DNA from: Micrococcales bacterium
GTDB taxonomy: Bacteria > Actinomycetota > Actinomycetes > S36-B12 > UBA10799
Reading direction: 5' to 3'
NCBI GenBank assembly: GCA_016703125.1
Contig: JADJCR010000006.1
Span: 149,859-213,858 of the forward strand
DNA length: 64,000 nucleotides
The notes below the pieces were generated by a model that worked only from the letters and a program-made list of their open reading frames with translations, made no database searches and was not told the DNA's origin. A program made the position numbers and the translations under genes. Below, in pieces: positions 37,595-46,153 of the stretch. The stretch's first letter is position 1. Every line of letters starts with the position of its first letter.

Positions 37595-38596
37595 TCAGCC
37601 TTCCCGGAACGCGACTCCGAATCCGCCCCGGGGATAGTGCCAGGTGAGCGATCCGGGAGCCGCCACCGCCAGGCAGGTGCCGCACTCCATGCAGGCCGCG
37701 TGGGCCACGGAGAGCGTTCCGTCGGGCTCCTCCGTGTATACATGTGCGGGGCACAGCCGGAAGACGGGCGCTCCGGGGTCGTTGTTGATCGCGACCACGA
37801 TCCGGGCGTCGCGCACGCCCTCCATGTGCTGTGGGGCCCCCGCGATGCCGATGGCGAGATACAGCGCAGGAGCGATGTGCTGGCCGGAACGGCCGATGTA
37901 GCGGGCCTTGTCCATCCAGTGCAGGTCGTCGGCGATGGGCATAGAGCAGGCGACCTCGGCACCGAGCGCAGCGGCCAGTCGCTCGATGAGGGCCATGTCG
38001 CCCTTCGCTTGCACTCCCCGCCCGAACGCCACCACGCGCGCCGCGTCGTTCACCCCCGTGGCGACCGTGGTCGGGACACTGCGCACGACCGACATGTCGG
38101 TGGGCGGCACATCGAGGGTCGCCACCTCGGCAGCACGGCCTGGCGCGGACTCGACGTCCTCACCGGCGAAGACGGCTGCGATCGGGCCGGCGACGGCGTA
38201 CGTCTCAGCCACCTCCCCGCCGATGGCCCAGCGCCGCACGATCACCTCGTCCCCCTGCGCCGCCATGTCGATCATCCCCGGTATCAGGGCGGCTCCGAGG
38301 CGGCCGCACGCCGACCCGAGCAGCGCGCGGGCGGCCGGGTCGGCCGTGCTGACCAGCACTCGGGGGCGCGCCTGCTCCGCCGCCGCGGCAAGCGCGGGCG
38401 CGAACGCCTCAGCGGGAGCATCCGGCGGCGGTTCGACCCATAGCACCGCGTCAGGCCCCGTGGCCGCCACGGCATCGGCCAACTCGCGAGACCCCACCAC
38501 GGCGGCAGTCACCCGGCCCCCCAGCCCGTCGACTGCGGCGAGCATGCCGGCCCACTGCCTCTCGTCGGTCGCGAAGACCCAGGTGTCCGCCCTCAT
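37595..38596 (-). CDS. ETF alpha subunit fused to a FixX-type ferredoxin tail
   Basis: A 333-aa protein. Residues 1-120 are a divergent ETF-alpha N-domain. About residues 165-277 are the FAD domain (VVAFGRGVQAKGDM, ARYIGRSGQHIAPALYLAIG, VVAINNDPGAPVF). Directly after VF, where ETF-alpha normally continues about 30 residues, it switches in frame to RLCPAHVYTEEPDG, then CMECGTC and YPRGGFGVAF, the C-terminal half of a FixX ferredoxin. Four cysteines remain, enough for one [4Fe-4S] cluster. No fixC lies nearby. It is coupled to fixA by an ATGA overlap. A deletion running from fixB through fixC into fixX would create this. Confidence 0.75.
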   Translation of the reverse strand: MRADTWVFATDERQWAGMLAAVDGLGGRVTAAVVGSRELADAVAATGPDAVLWVEPPPDAPAEAFAPALAAAAEQARPRVLVSTADPAARALLGSACGRLGAALIPGMIDMAAQGDEVIVRRWAIGGEVAETYAVAGPIAAVFAGEDVESAPGRAAEVATLDVPPTDMSVVRSVPTTVATGVNDAARVVAFGRGVQAKGDMALIERLAAALGAEVACSMPIADDLHWMDKARYIGRSGQHIAPALYLAIGIAGAPQHMEGVRDARIVVAINNDPGAPVFRLCPAHVYTEEPDGTLSVAHAACMECGTCLAVAAPGSLTWHYPRGGFGVAFREG

Positions 38597-39336
38597 CGTC
38601 CTGATAGCACTCCCTCGGCACGCAGAGCGGAGAGCAGTTGTTCTGCGACCACTGCGGGTTCACCCTCGAAGACCCTGGCCGGCGTGACATCGGGCTTCTG
38701 CGTGCCGCGACTCGTCACGGCATGGGCGATGTCGATACCGAGATCGGCCACTGTCAGTTGGGTCAGGGGCCGCTTGCGGGCAGCGAGCAGTTCCTTCATC
38801 CCGGGCGTGGTCTCCAGGTCGGACTCGGCGGCCACCCCGAGGACCACCGGCGGGGCAATACTGAACGTCTCCTGCTTGGCACCGACCCGACGGATCGCAG
38901 CAACGCGCCCGTCCTCGGCGGTGGCGCTGACGAGTGCCATTACGGCGGGCCAGCCGAGCAGACCGGCCAACGCGGGTCCGACGCCGGGGTCCTGCTTCGA
39001 GTCGCCGATCACTACCACGTCGACGCCACCGATCCGGCCCACCGCTGCGGCAAGGATGGCGGCCGTGGCCGCGTTGTCGGGCAGGCTCACAGCGCCGGTG
39101 ATGGAGAACGCCTGCTGCACTCCCCGGGCCAATGCCCAACTGGCGTCGCCGTCGCCGATAGTCAGCCCGACGACCTCACCGCCGGAAGCCTCGGCGATCG
39201 ACTTGGCCGCACTCAGAGCCGCGGGATCATCCTCACCGGGCGTCATCTTGGCGTTACGCCACTCCACCGCGCCGTCCGCGCGAACAATTGCCGCGGATGC
39301 ATCGCGAGCCCACTTGTAGATGACGACTGCCCTGAT
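38593..39336 (-). CDS. fixA: ETF beta subunit (FixA-like), apparent ATC start
   Basis: A 247-aa electron transfer flavoprotein beta subunit, partner of the ETF-alpha fusion downstream. Conserved parts include AVEWRNAKMTPGEDDPAAL, VVVIGDSKQDPG and SDLETTPGMKELL. The first ATG/GTG (39267) would lose the conserved N-terminal strand. Upstream in frame the protein reads RAVVIYKWARDASAAIV, preceded by ATC at 39336-39334. A perfect AAGGAGGT Shine-Dalgarno sits 6 nt before that ATC. Either a rare ATC start or a base change or error at an ATG. Confidence 0.75.
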   Translation of the reverse strand: MRAVVIYKWARDASAAIVRADGAVEWRNAKMTPGEDDPAALSAAKSIAEASGGEVVGLTIGDGDASWALARGVQQAFSITGAVSLPDNAATAAILAAAVGRIGGVDVVVIGDSKQDPGVGPALAGLLGWPAVMALVSATAEDGRVAAIRRVGAKQETFSIAPPVVLGVAAESDLETTPGMKELLAARKRPLTQLTVADLGIDIAHAVTSRGTQKPDVTPARVFEGEPAVVAEQLLSALRAEGVLSGR

Positions 39337-39450
39337 GGACGGACCTCCTTGTCCTCCACCGTCACTGCCGAGTCTAACGAATCCATGCCCTCGTTGGAGG
39401 GTCCGCGAGACCGCGGTGCACGACTATCGGAGAAGCCGACGTCCTGCCGG

Positions 39451-39527
39451 ACCTGGGAGAGACACGTACAACGGTTAGAGATCCAACCGCTCCGTTTCGC
39501 TCCCGGGTAACGGGATCTCTCCCAGGT
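39451..39527. repeat. 12-bp inverted repeat with inner hairpin
   Basis: ACCTGGGAGAGA (39451-39462) and TCTCTCCCAGGT (39516-39527) are perfect inverted copies 53 nt apart. Inside lies a smaller CGGTT...AACCG hairpin. The position upstream of fixA (transcribed away from it) leaves its role open: a structured RNA, a transposon relic or a terminator. The surrounding 39351-39677 stretch holds no clear gene. Confidence 0.45.
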
Positions 39528-39677
39528 AGCGCGGAACACACCCGCGTTGCGCGAGTCTCATCTGCCCAATCGGGCGGCAGAGCGGGCCTCGGTCGCTCCG
39601 TCCCACGCTTACGCAGCGACCAAATGCAGAGTGCGCCCCTCAGCAGTCTGGGCCAGGCGACGCCAGGTGGGCGCGGC

Positions 39678-39884
39678 TCATTCGTCGTGCAGCGCCTCTG
39701 CTAGGTCTTCGGACGTCATGCGACGCCCCAAGGCCAGCGTCGGAGGACCGCTGATCGGGTCGGTCGAGATCGTGCCAGGCTCCCCAATGGATGGCCGGCT
39801 CCGAACAATGAGGTCAGCCGACGTGGCCGACAGTGGCTGGTGACGCGGCGGGATGTCCACGCTTGTTCTCACAGTTCGCATCAT
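39678..39884 (-). pseudogene. Possible remnant of an antitoxin-type gene
   Basis: A 68-residue frame starts MMRTVRTSVDIPPR after GGGAAG and ends RRMTSEDLAEALHDE. The opening resembles ribbon-helix-helix antitoxins. Its stop overlaps an ATG (ATGA), but the following frame breaks after 13 residues; a neighbouring frame reads APTWRRLAQTAEGRTLHLVAA, like the tail of a lost partner. A degraded toxin-antitoxin pair is a guess. Confidence 0.3.
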
Positions 39885-39936
39885 GGTCGCTTCCCACCGA
39901 TGAACAGACTCTCATGGGGATCAACGCACGTGCCTC

Positions 39937-41661
39937 TCACCGCGCACGCTGCACCCGCTGCTCATCCCATACAGGCTCATCGGACTCGTAGACCACACCG
40001 TCAGCGCCGAACACCAGAACCCGGTCGAACCCGCGGGCGAACCATCGATCGTGCGTCACCGCGAGCACAGTGCCCTCGAACGCGGCCAGGCCCTCCTCCA
40101 AGGCTTCCGCCGACTCCACATCGAGGTTGTCTGTGGGCTCGTCGAGCAGCAGCATCGTGGCACCGGACAGTTCCAGCAGCAGGATCTGGAACCGCGCCTG
40201 CTGACCGCCGGAGAGCGCATCGAAGCTCTGCTCGGCGGCGTGGGCGAGCTCGTATCTGTCGAGGACGCGGGTGGCCTGCTCGCGACCCATCCCGGAGCGC
40301 CCGCGGCCATCGGGGGTACGATCACCGCGATGCAGGATCTGCAGCAGGGTCTGTCCCGCAAGTTCGGGGTGCTCGTGGGTCTGCACGAACCATCCGGGTC
40401 GCACCCGAGCGCCGAGTCGGGCGATGCCGGTGTGCGTCACGGGGGCGATGTCGGTGTCACTGACTGGCGAGTGCTCGAGGTCGGGCTCCGAGCCTCCCGC
40501 GGCGAGCAAGCGGAGGAAATGGGACTTGCCGGAACCGTTGGAACCCAGGACGGCCACCCGCTCGCCGTACCAGACCTCGAGGTCGAAGGGACGCATCAAG
40601 TCCGCGTCCGGAAGCCGTAGTTCGAGGTGCTCGCAGACCAGCGCCCGCTTGCCGGTGCGCCCTCCGGTCAGACGCATGGTGACCCGTTGCTCCCGCGGCT
40701 GTTCGGTGGGCGGGCCGGCCTCCTCGAACTTCCGCAGCCGGGTCTGGGCCGCCTGGTAGCGGCTGGCCAGCCCGTCGTTGTAGGAGGCCTTCTGCCGCAG
40801 GGTGGTCACCAGCGTCTTGAGCTTCTGGTGCTCCTCGTCCCAGCGCCGGCGCAGTTCGTCCAGTCTGGCGAACCGGTCCCGCCGCGCATCGTGGTACGTG
40901 GCGTAGCCGCCCGGATGCGTCCAGACCCTGTTACCCGCCGCGCCGAGTTCCACTGTGACGACCCGAGTTGCGGTGTTGGCGAGTAACTCCCGATCGTGGG
41001 AGATGAACAGGATCGTCTTGTCCGACTCCCTGATGCGCCGCTCCAGCCAGACCTTCCCGGGCACGTCGAGGTAGTTGTCAGGTTCGTCGAGCAACAGCAC
41101 CTCGTCCGGGCCGGCGAGCAGGTACTCCAGCACCAGCCGCTTCTGCTCCCCGCCGGACAGCGTGGCCAGCGCACGGTACTTGACCCTCTCGTACGGCATC
41201 CCCAGCGCAGATATCGTGCAGACATCCCAGGTCACCTCGGCGTCGTAGCCGCCGGCTTCGGCGTACTCCGCCAGTGCCTCGGCGTACTTCATCTGGGTCG
41301 CGTTGTCGTCTGTTTCCATCAGAGCCAACTCGCACCGCTCGATGGCGCGGGCAGCGCCACGCACGCGCGGCGGAGCCACCGAGAGCAACAGATCCGCCAC
41401 CGTGGGGTCCGCGATCTGCTCGTCCACCACGCCCTGACCGACGAATTGCCGCATCACCCCGAGTCCGCCGGAACGGGCGATTGCACCGTCGTGGGCGCCG
41501 ACGTCACCGGTGATGATGCGCAGGAGCGTCGTCTTGCCCGAACCGTTGGCCCCGACGAGCGCGACCTTCTGCCCGTCGCCCACCCGGAAGGAGACGTCGT
41601 CAAGCAGCACCCGGCCATCCGGCAACTCGTAGCGAACGCCGGATACGTCGATGTGGCCCAC
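39937..41661 (-). CDS. ABC-F family ATPase
   Basis: A 574-aa soluble protein with two ABC domains and no membrane part, acting on ribosomes (translation factor or antibiotic resistance). The first domain has Walker A VGANGSGKTT, signature LSGGEQKRLVLEYLL and Walker B VLLLDEPDNYLD. The second has LGSNGSGKSH, LSGGQQARFQILLLEL and MLLLDEPTDNLD. The linker between them is charged and helical (RWDEEHQKLKTLVTTLRQKA). The GTG at 41661 (VGHIDVSGVRYELPDG) is chosen; the longer frame is antisense to the neighbouring gene. Confidence 0.85.
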   Translation of the reverse strand: MGHIDVSGVRYELPDGRVLLDDVSFRVGDGQKVALVGANGSGKTTLLRIITGDVGAHDGAIARSGGLGVMRQFVGQGVVDEQIADPTVADLLLSVAPPRVRGAARAIERCELALMETDDNATQMKYAEALAEYAEAGGYDAEVTWDVCTISALGMPYERVKYRALATLSGGEQKRLVLEYLLAGPDEVLLLDEPDNYLDVPGKVWLERRIRESDKTILFISHDRELLANTATRVVTVELGAAGNRVWTHPGGYATYHDARRDRFARLDELRRRWDEEHQKLKTLVTTLRQKASYNDGLASRYQAAQTRLRKFEEAGPPTEQPREQRVTMRLTGGRTGKRALVCEHLELRLPDADLMRPFDLEVWYGERVAVLGSNGSGKSHFLRLLAAGGSEPDLEHSPVSDTDIAPVTHTGIARLGARVRPGWFVQTHEHPELAGQTLLQILHRGDRTPDGRGRSGMGREQATRVLDRYELAHAAEQSFDALSGGQQARFQILLLELSGATMLLLDEPTDNLDVESAEALEEGLAAFEGTVLAVTHDRWFARGFDRVLVFGADGVVYESDEPVWDEQRVQRAR

Positions 41662-41693
41662 GGACCCACGGTAGAGCTCAGTGCCCTCACCGG

Positions 41694-42221
41694 TCAGGTC
41701 CCGGCCGGGTTCCTGACCGGGATGACCACTTCGTTCCTGCGCAGGAACCACGGTGTCCATGGCGGGTCGAACCGGGCGTAGCGAGGCCGGCCCGCCACTG
41801 TCAGTCCTGCCCGGGCCACCAGGTTGAGCAGTTCCTTGGTTCGCGCTTCGTAAGAGCTTCGTGACCAGCGGCCTGAGAATGTCAACGCGGCGGCGGTCTG
41901 CGCAGGCACCAACCGTGTCCGTACGGAGGTGTCCTCAGGCTCGGGCACATCGTCTGCTGCGAGGTCGGAGGGCATCACGAAACCGACGACGAACACCCCG
42001 CTTCTGGGGTCTTGTTCCTGAACCACCGGCGCGGTCATTGCGACTTTGCGCGAGGCCCGGTTGTGCCCGCCGATGTAGCGAGCGAGTCGGGGGAAGGCGA
42101 GGTTGCCCGCCACGCCGAACGGTCCGGTGACGTCCACCTCGGCGACAAGGTGCTCGGGGTAGCGCCGCAGTTCGAATCCCGCGTACTGCTTGAGCACCTC
42201 GTACGGTTGCTGTTCGGTCAT
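41694..42221 (-). CDS. SOUL heme-binding family protein
   Basis: A 175-aa protein of the SOUL/HBP family: YEVLKQYAGFELRRYPEHLV at the N-terminus, VAMTAPVVQE in the middle, VGFVMPSDL and a terminal ARFDPPWTPWFLRRNEVVIP. Family members bind heme or related tetrapyrroles in the cytosol. It starts at ATG 42221 and lies 33 bp upstream of the ABC-F gene, in the same direction. Confidence 0.8.
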   Translation of the reverse strand: MTEQQPYEVLKQYAGFELRRYPEHLVAEVDVTGPFGVAGNLAFPRLARYIGGHNRASRKVAMTAPVVQEQDPRSGVFVVGFVMPSDLAADDVPEPEDTSVRTRLVPAQTAAALTFSGRWSRSSYEARTKELLNLVARAGLTVAGRPRYARFDPPWTPWFLRRNEVVIPVRNPAGT

Positions 42222-42304
42222 GGGTATCACCCCTTCCCCACGGTACGCCGACTGGCGCGGGGCAGCAGCCGGGACTGGACGGGGTGAAAACGAAGGCGGC
42301 ACCA

Positions 42305-42843
42305 ATGGCTTTCATGGCCAGCAAGACGCTCACCCAGGCTGACTTCGACGCCCTGCCTGACGACTGCCTGCGACACGAACTCATCGATGAGGCGTGCGTA
42401 ATAGCACCCTCCCCAGGGATGGCCCATCAGGACTTCGCCTTCGCTCTGGCCAGGACGTTGCACGCAGCGACAGAGGGCACCGACCTGAAGGCGGTGATGG
42501 CTCCTTATGACGTCGTGATCGGTCCCCACGTCGTCGAACCCGACATCGTCGTAGCCCCGCGGACCGCGTTCACCGAACGAGATCTGCAGGCGGCACCACT
42601 GCTCGTCGTGGAGGTCCGGTCACCGTCCACCGCGTGGCTGGACGAGGGGCCCAAACGCAGCCTCTACGAGGAGTCCGGTGTTGCCCACTACTGACTAGCT
42701 GATCCCAGCGAGCGCGCGGTCGCCGTCCTTGGAGTTGGTTCACGGACAGTACGAGCAGACCGCCTACGCGTGATCACGAGGTGCCCAGGATCAGTAGGCC
42801 GTTCGATGTGGGGGTGATCCCGTCGAGGTTGGCGTATGGCTGA
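42305..42843 (+). pseudogene. Uma2-family endonuclease-like gene with nonsense codon and frameshifts
   Basis: The protein starts MAFMASKTLTQADFDALPDD and carries the PD-(D/E)xK-like core EPDIVVAPR and LLVVEVRSPSTAW. After GVAHY a TGA (42692-42694) stands where TGG is expected. Past it LADPSERAVAV follows; then, after a shift near 42730, ELVHGQYEQTAYA; and after another, RPFDVGVIPSRLAYG to a stop at 42843, the usual end of Uma2 proteins. Three lesions argue for true decay. A 24-base piece is duplicated at 6909-6932. Confidence 0.65.
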
Positions 42844-43308
42844 TCGCGACTGGACCCAGACGTCCGTCAGCCGCTGCTGGTGGTCGGTGGCACACGGGGC
42901 GACTCAGCGATTAGCGGGGAACGGGCTGGTCCACCCGTCGGTTAAGGCTTGTCGAACTCGAGGCAGTAGAACCAGCCCCGCCACAAGTCCGAGAGCACGA
43001 TGTTGTCCATGCCGGGCGGCACCGCGTCGACCGGGGCGTTCACCGCCGGGCGATCTGTGGCGAAGGACCCCTTGAAGCCGGGCAACGTGCGCTCGTAGGC
43101 CCTCGCCGCCCGCTCCTTCTCGTCGACGATCACGATGTGAGCACCCGGTTTGGCCACCCGGACCATCTCCGCGATCGCGCGGGCCTTGTCGTTGAAGTAG
43201 TTGATTCCCCCGACGTGCAGGACTGTGTCGAAGCAGTCGTTCCGGAACGGCAGGGACTCGGCTGCCGCCAGGTACAGCGGGACGAACCAACCGTGTCGCC
43301 GCACTAAG

Positions 43309-44932
43309 CCTCAATCCACCGGTGATCTTGCTGGGTATGCGGCGCGGTGACGTAGAAATGCCCGCTGCTGGGGAGAATGGGATTCTTACGCTTCCAATTC
43401 CACAAGGAGAGGGGCATCTCGTAGATGCAACTGTCTCACACCCGCGCGGTGTTCGGCGTCGTTCGATGAACCGAATCTGGTCGTGTCGGCCGGTCTGGTC
43501 CCGGCGCTGCGTTTGGCCGAGAAGGTCGGCCTTCCCGACCTGGCCGACGAGCATGTGACGGCCGGGTCCAACGCGGGGGCGAAGGTGATGAGCCTGGTGG
43601 CGGGGATGGCCGCCGGGGCGGACAGCATCGACGACCTGGACGTGCTGCGCCGCGCCGGGGCGGCACGGGTGTTCACCGGGGTGCGGGCCCCGTCGACGCT
43701 GGGCACGTTCCTGCGCGGGTTCACGTTCGGGCACGTCCGGCAGTTGGACGCGGTCGCCTCCCGGACCCTGACCGGACTCGCGCAGGTGGCGCCGCTACTG
43801 CCCGGCATCGGCACCGGTTGCCTGATCGATATCGATGACACCGTCAAGGGGTTTACGGACCGGGTAAGCAGGGCGCGGAATTCGGCTACACCAAGATCCG
43901 CGGGCTCAACGCCCAACTGGCCACCATCAGCACCCCGGACGCCGCGCCGGTGATCGCCGCGACCCGGCTGCGCCGCGGCGCTGCCCCCTCCGCGCACGGC
44001 GCGGTGCGGATGCTCCGAGATGCGATCGCCACCGCCCGCCGCTGCGGAGGCGGCGGGGAGATTCTGGTGCGCGCGGACTCCGCCTACTGCTCCAGCGCGA
44101 TCCTGCAGGCGGTGTCCACGGCCGGTGCCCAGTTCAGCGTGGGGATGCCACTGAACCGGCGGGTGCGTGCGGCGATCGCCACGATTGATGATGCCGCGTG
44201 GACCCGGATCGAGTACCCGTGGGCGATCCCGGACCCCGACACCGGCGAGCTGATCTCGGCCGCGGAGATCGCCGAGATCCCGTTCACCGCGTTCGCGTCC
44301 CGGCCGGCGGCCAAGCACGTGATGGCCCGGCTGATCGTGCGCCGGATCCCGGAACGCAACCTGCGCAAGTTGCAGGATCCGCTGTTTCCCGCCTACCGGT
44401 TCCACGCCCTGTTCACCAACAGCACCGCCCCGCTCGTGCAGGCCGAGTCGACCCACCGCGGGCACGCGATCATCGAGCAGGTCATCGCCGATCTCAAGGG
44501 CTCCGCGCTGGCGCACCTGCCGTCAGGGAAGTTCGCGGCCAACGCCGCCTGGCTGGTCTGCGCGGCGATCGCGTTCAACCTCACCCGCACCCTCGGCGTG
44601 CTCGCCGGCGGCACCCTGGTCAAGGCGACCACCGCGACTATCCGGACCCGGATCATCAACCTGCCAGCACGCATCGCCCGCTCCGCGCGTCGGCTCAGGC
44701 TGCGGCTGCCTCGGGACTGGACCTGGCGGCCCCACTGGCAAAGGGTCTGGACCGCGGTCATGACCACCTGACCCCAGCACTCAAGCCACTACCCCATCGA
44801 GCATGGAAGGTACCTCCGAGGAAAGGCCGGTGAAGACCGGCAGATCCGCCACGCCCACCAGCCAGAACCCGGGGCATCACCACCGATCAAGCCTCAGACA
44901 CCCGGCTCACGGAACTGAACGGTGGATCGAGG
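43309..44932 (+). mobile_element. Complete IS1380-like insertion sequence, 1,624 bp
   Basis: The ends are imperfect inverted repeats: CCTCAATCCACCG on the left and, read inward from the right, CCTCGATCCACCG (one mismatch in 13). The 5-bp sequence CTAAG flanks both sides (43304-43308 and 44933-44937) as a target duplication. It holds one transposase gene. The insertion is in a methyltransferase gene, and the fully readable target suggests a recent event. Confidence 0.85.
43425..44771 (+). CDS. IS1380-family transposase, two frameshifts
   Basis: A DDE transposase of about 450 aa. The first part is MQLSHTRAVFGVV. It shifts near 43465 to DEPNLVVSAGLVPALRLAEK and DIDDTVK, and at 43852 (one G short) to VYGPGKQGAEFGYTKIRGLN, ILVRADSAYCSS and THRGHAIIEQVIADLKGSAL. 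The D...D...E set and the Tyr/Glu region fit IS1380 members. AAGGAG lies about 15 nt upstream of the ATG. If the shifts are real, the element cannot move by itself. Confidence 0.75.
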
Positions 44933-45589
44933 CTAAGGAGCGGCAGCGCCTGAGTTGTCCGATCGAGATGTCCAGGCCGTGGACCTCTGCGACATCGGCG
45001 CGATCCAGCAGGTACGGCAGGTTGGGGCCGGATCCGACGGAGACCTCGAGCACCCGACCGTTGCGGGGCGTGAGCCGGTCGAGCACCTGTTTGCGGCCCG
45101 TCCGCTCGGTCATGCCGATGAACGCGAAGGACACTCTCATGGACGGGGTGTAGACCCAGGAGAACCAGTCGTAGAGGTGGGCGAACCGGCGGTTCTGACC
45201 GCTCATCTCGGCTGACTCGATGAAGTGCACGATCCCGTCGTCCACGGGATAGGTACGTGAGCACACCGGGCACGCGAATGCTTGTCCCCCGGCGTCCTGG
45301 GTCAGGGACCCGTGGCAGCGGGGACACGCGAGGAGAGGCATGATCGCCGGTGTGCCGGGCAACTCAACAGCAGCGCGCCCGGTTCGTCCGCGGGCCATGC
45401 GCTGCCCGACCCCGGCTGCCACTGCTGCCGCGGCTGCGGCCACCAGTACGCCGCGGAACTTCATCACACCTCCCGCCCTGCCATGGCCAGGCAACTGCAC
45501 CCTGGCATCGTACGGGGAGACCAGGCCCCTGGAGGCCCGACGGCACTCATGCGACCTGGGGTTCGTGCGGCGGAACTGTGGCGACCATG

Positions 45590-45752
45590 CTCCCCGGAAT
45601 GGCCAGGGATCCAGCCGGAGTCGCCTCGACGACGCCGCATTCGCAGCGGCCGCCCGCGAGCATGGATGCACACTCATCAGCGCAGATCGCCAGTTGCTGG
45701 CCACGCGATCACCCTGACGCAGTCATTGGAACGGTTGCGGGGCGAGGGGTAG
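45590..45752 (+). pseudogene. C-terminal remnant of a PIN-domain toxin
   Basis: The frame reads RLDDAAFAAAAREHGCTLIS and ADRQLLA, the conserved end of VapC/PIN proteins. In a neighbouring frame ITLTQSLERLRGEG follows to a stop at 45752. The N-terminal two thirds and any antitoxin are missing. The rest of 45465-46036 has no further recognisable gene. Confidence 0.5.
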
Positions 45753-45759
45753 TTCGGTG

Positions 45760-45862
45760 GAGCAGGTACCTGCTCATCGGCGATGTGCCGCTCTATGCGG
45801 ATACGCACTGCCCGTGACCGTCAATCTCCGGTGACGAGGAGTTCCTGAGAACCTGCAGGTTC
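45760..45862. promoter_or_regulatory. Two perfect palindromes
   Basis: GAGCAGGTACCTGCTC (45760-45775, 16 bp) and GAACCTGCAGGTTC (45849-45862, 14 bp) are perfect palindromes in non-coding DNA. Both contain ACCTGC. They could be operator sites of a dimeric regulator or relics of a mobile element; no adjacent intact gene shows which. Confidence 0.4.
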
Positions 45863-46036
45863 AGATAGGTACCCGGTGTGCCCTGTGACATCAAACAGTG
45901 GGTCCACTCCACGTGCCTCACCGACGAAGCCCCTCAACAGAATGTCCTCCCGACAGAGGCCTCACTTGTCGGGCTGAAAGGAACCGACCACTCGCCTCCG
46001 GCGAGCGGTCTCCCAAATCCCGCAGTGCAATCACGA

Positions 46037-46080
46037 ACGCGCAAGAGGACCCGGGAAGTTTCCCGGGTCCTCTTGCGCGT
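46037..46080 (-). terminator. Strong terminator of tRNA-Pro
   Basis: A perfect 21-bp inverted repeat (46037-46057 with 46060-46080) directly abuts the 3' end of the tRNA. The stem core is AGAGGACCCGGGAA. In the leftward direction it is followed by TTCGTGATT, only weakly T-rich. The exceptional stem length makes a terminator very likely. Confidence 0.75.
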
Positions 46081-46153
46081 CGGGCTGACAGGATTTGAAC
46101 CTGCGACCCCCTGACCCCCAGTCAGGTGCGCTACCAAGCTGCGCTACAGCCCG
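46081..46153 (-). tRNA. tRNA-Pro (anticodon GGG)
   Basis: A 73-nt cloverleaf on the minus strand. The acceptor stem is CGGGCTG/CAGCCCG, the D arm has GCGC stems, the anticodon stem is CCTGA/TCAGG with loop CTGGGGG (anticodon GGG), the T arm is GCAGG-TTCAAAT-CCTGT. CCA is not encoded. Short protein frames drawn over this stretch are not genes. Confidence 0.95.

Larger units (their letters stand above)
42942..45464 (-). pseudogene. SAM-dependent methyltransferase gene split by an IS element
   Basis: The first half (45464 to 44938) has a GGGAGG ribosome site, an N-terminal hydrophobic segment, a Trm112-like zinc ribbon (CPRCHGSL, CPVCSRTYPVDDGIVHF), and SAM motif VLEVSVGSGPNLPYLL with the acidic HGLDIS. 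The second half (43308 to 42942) continues RRHGWFVPLYLAAAESLPF, DTVLHVGG and RVAKPGAHIVIVDEKE, ending EFDKP. Removing the IS and one CTAAG copy restores an unbroken frame of 297 aa. Substrate unknown; the layout resembles UbiE/lipid-type methyltransferases. Confidence 0.8.

Noticed and set aside
41662..41760. Longer start for the ABC-F ATPase
   Set aside because: The extra residues are antisense to the conserved end of the SOUL gene, and homologues begin near GTG 41661.
45878..46137. Short protein frames over the tRNA-Pro locus (one ending LTGFEPATP)
   Set aside because: These are the well-known false translations of tRNA sequence; the cloverleaf explains the DNA.
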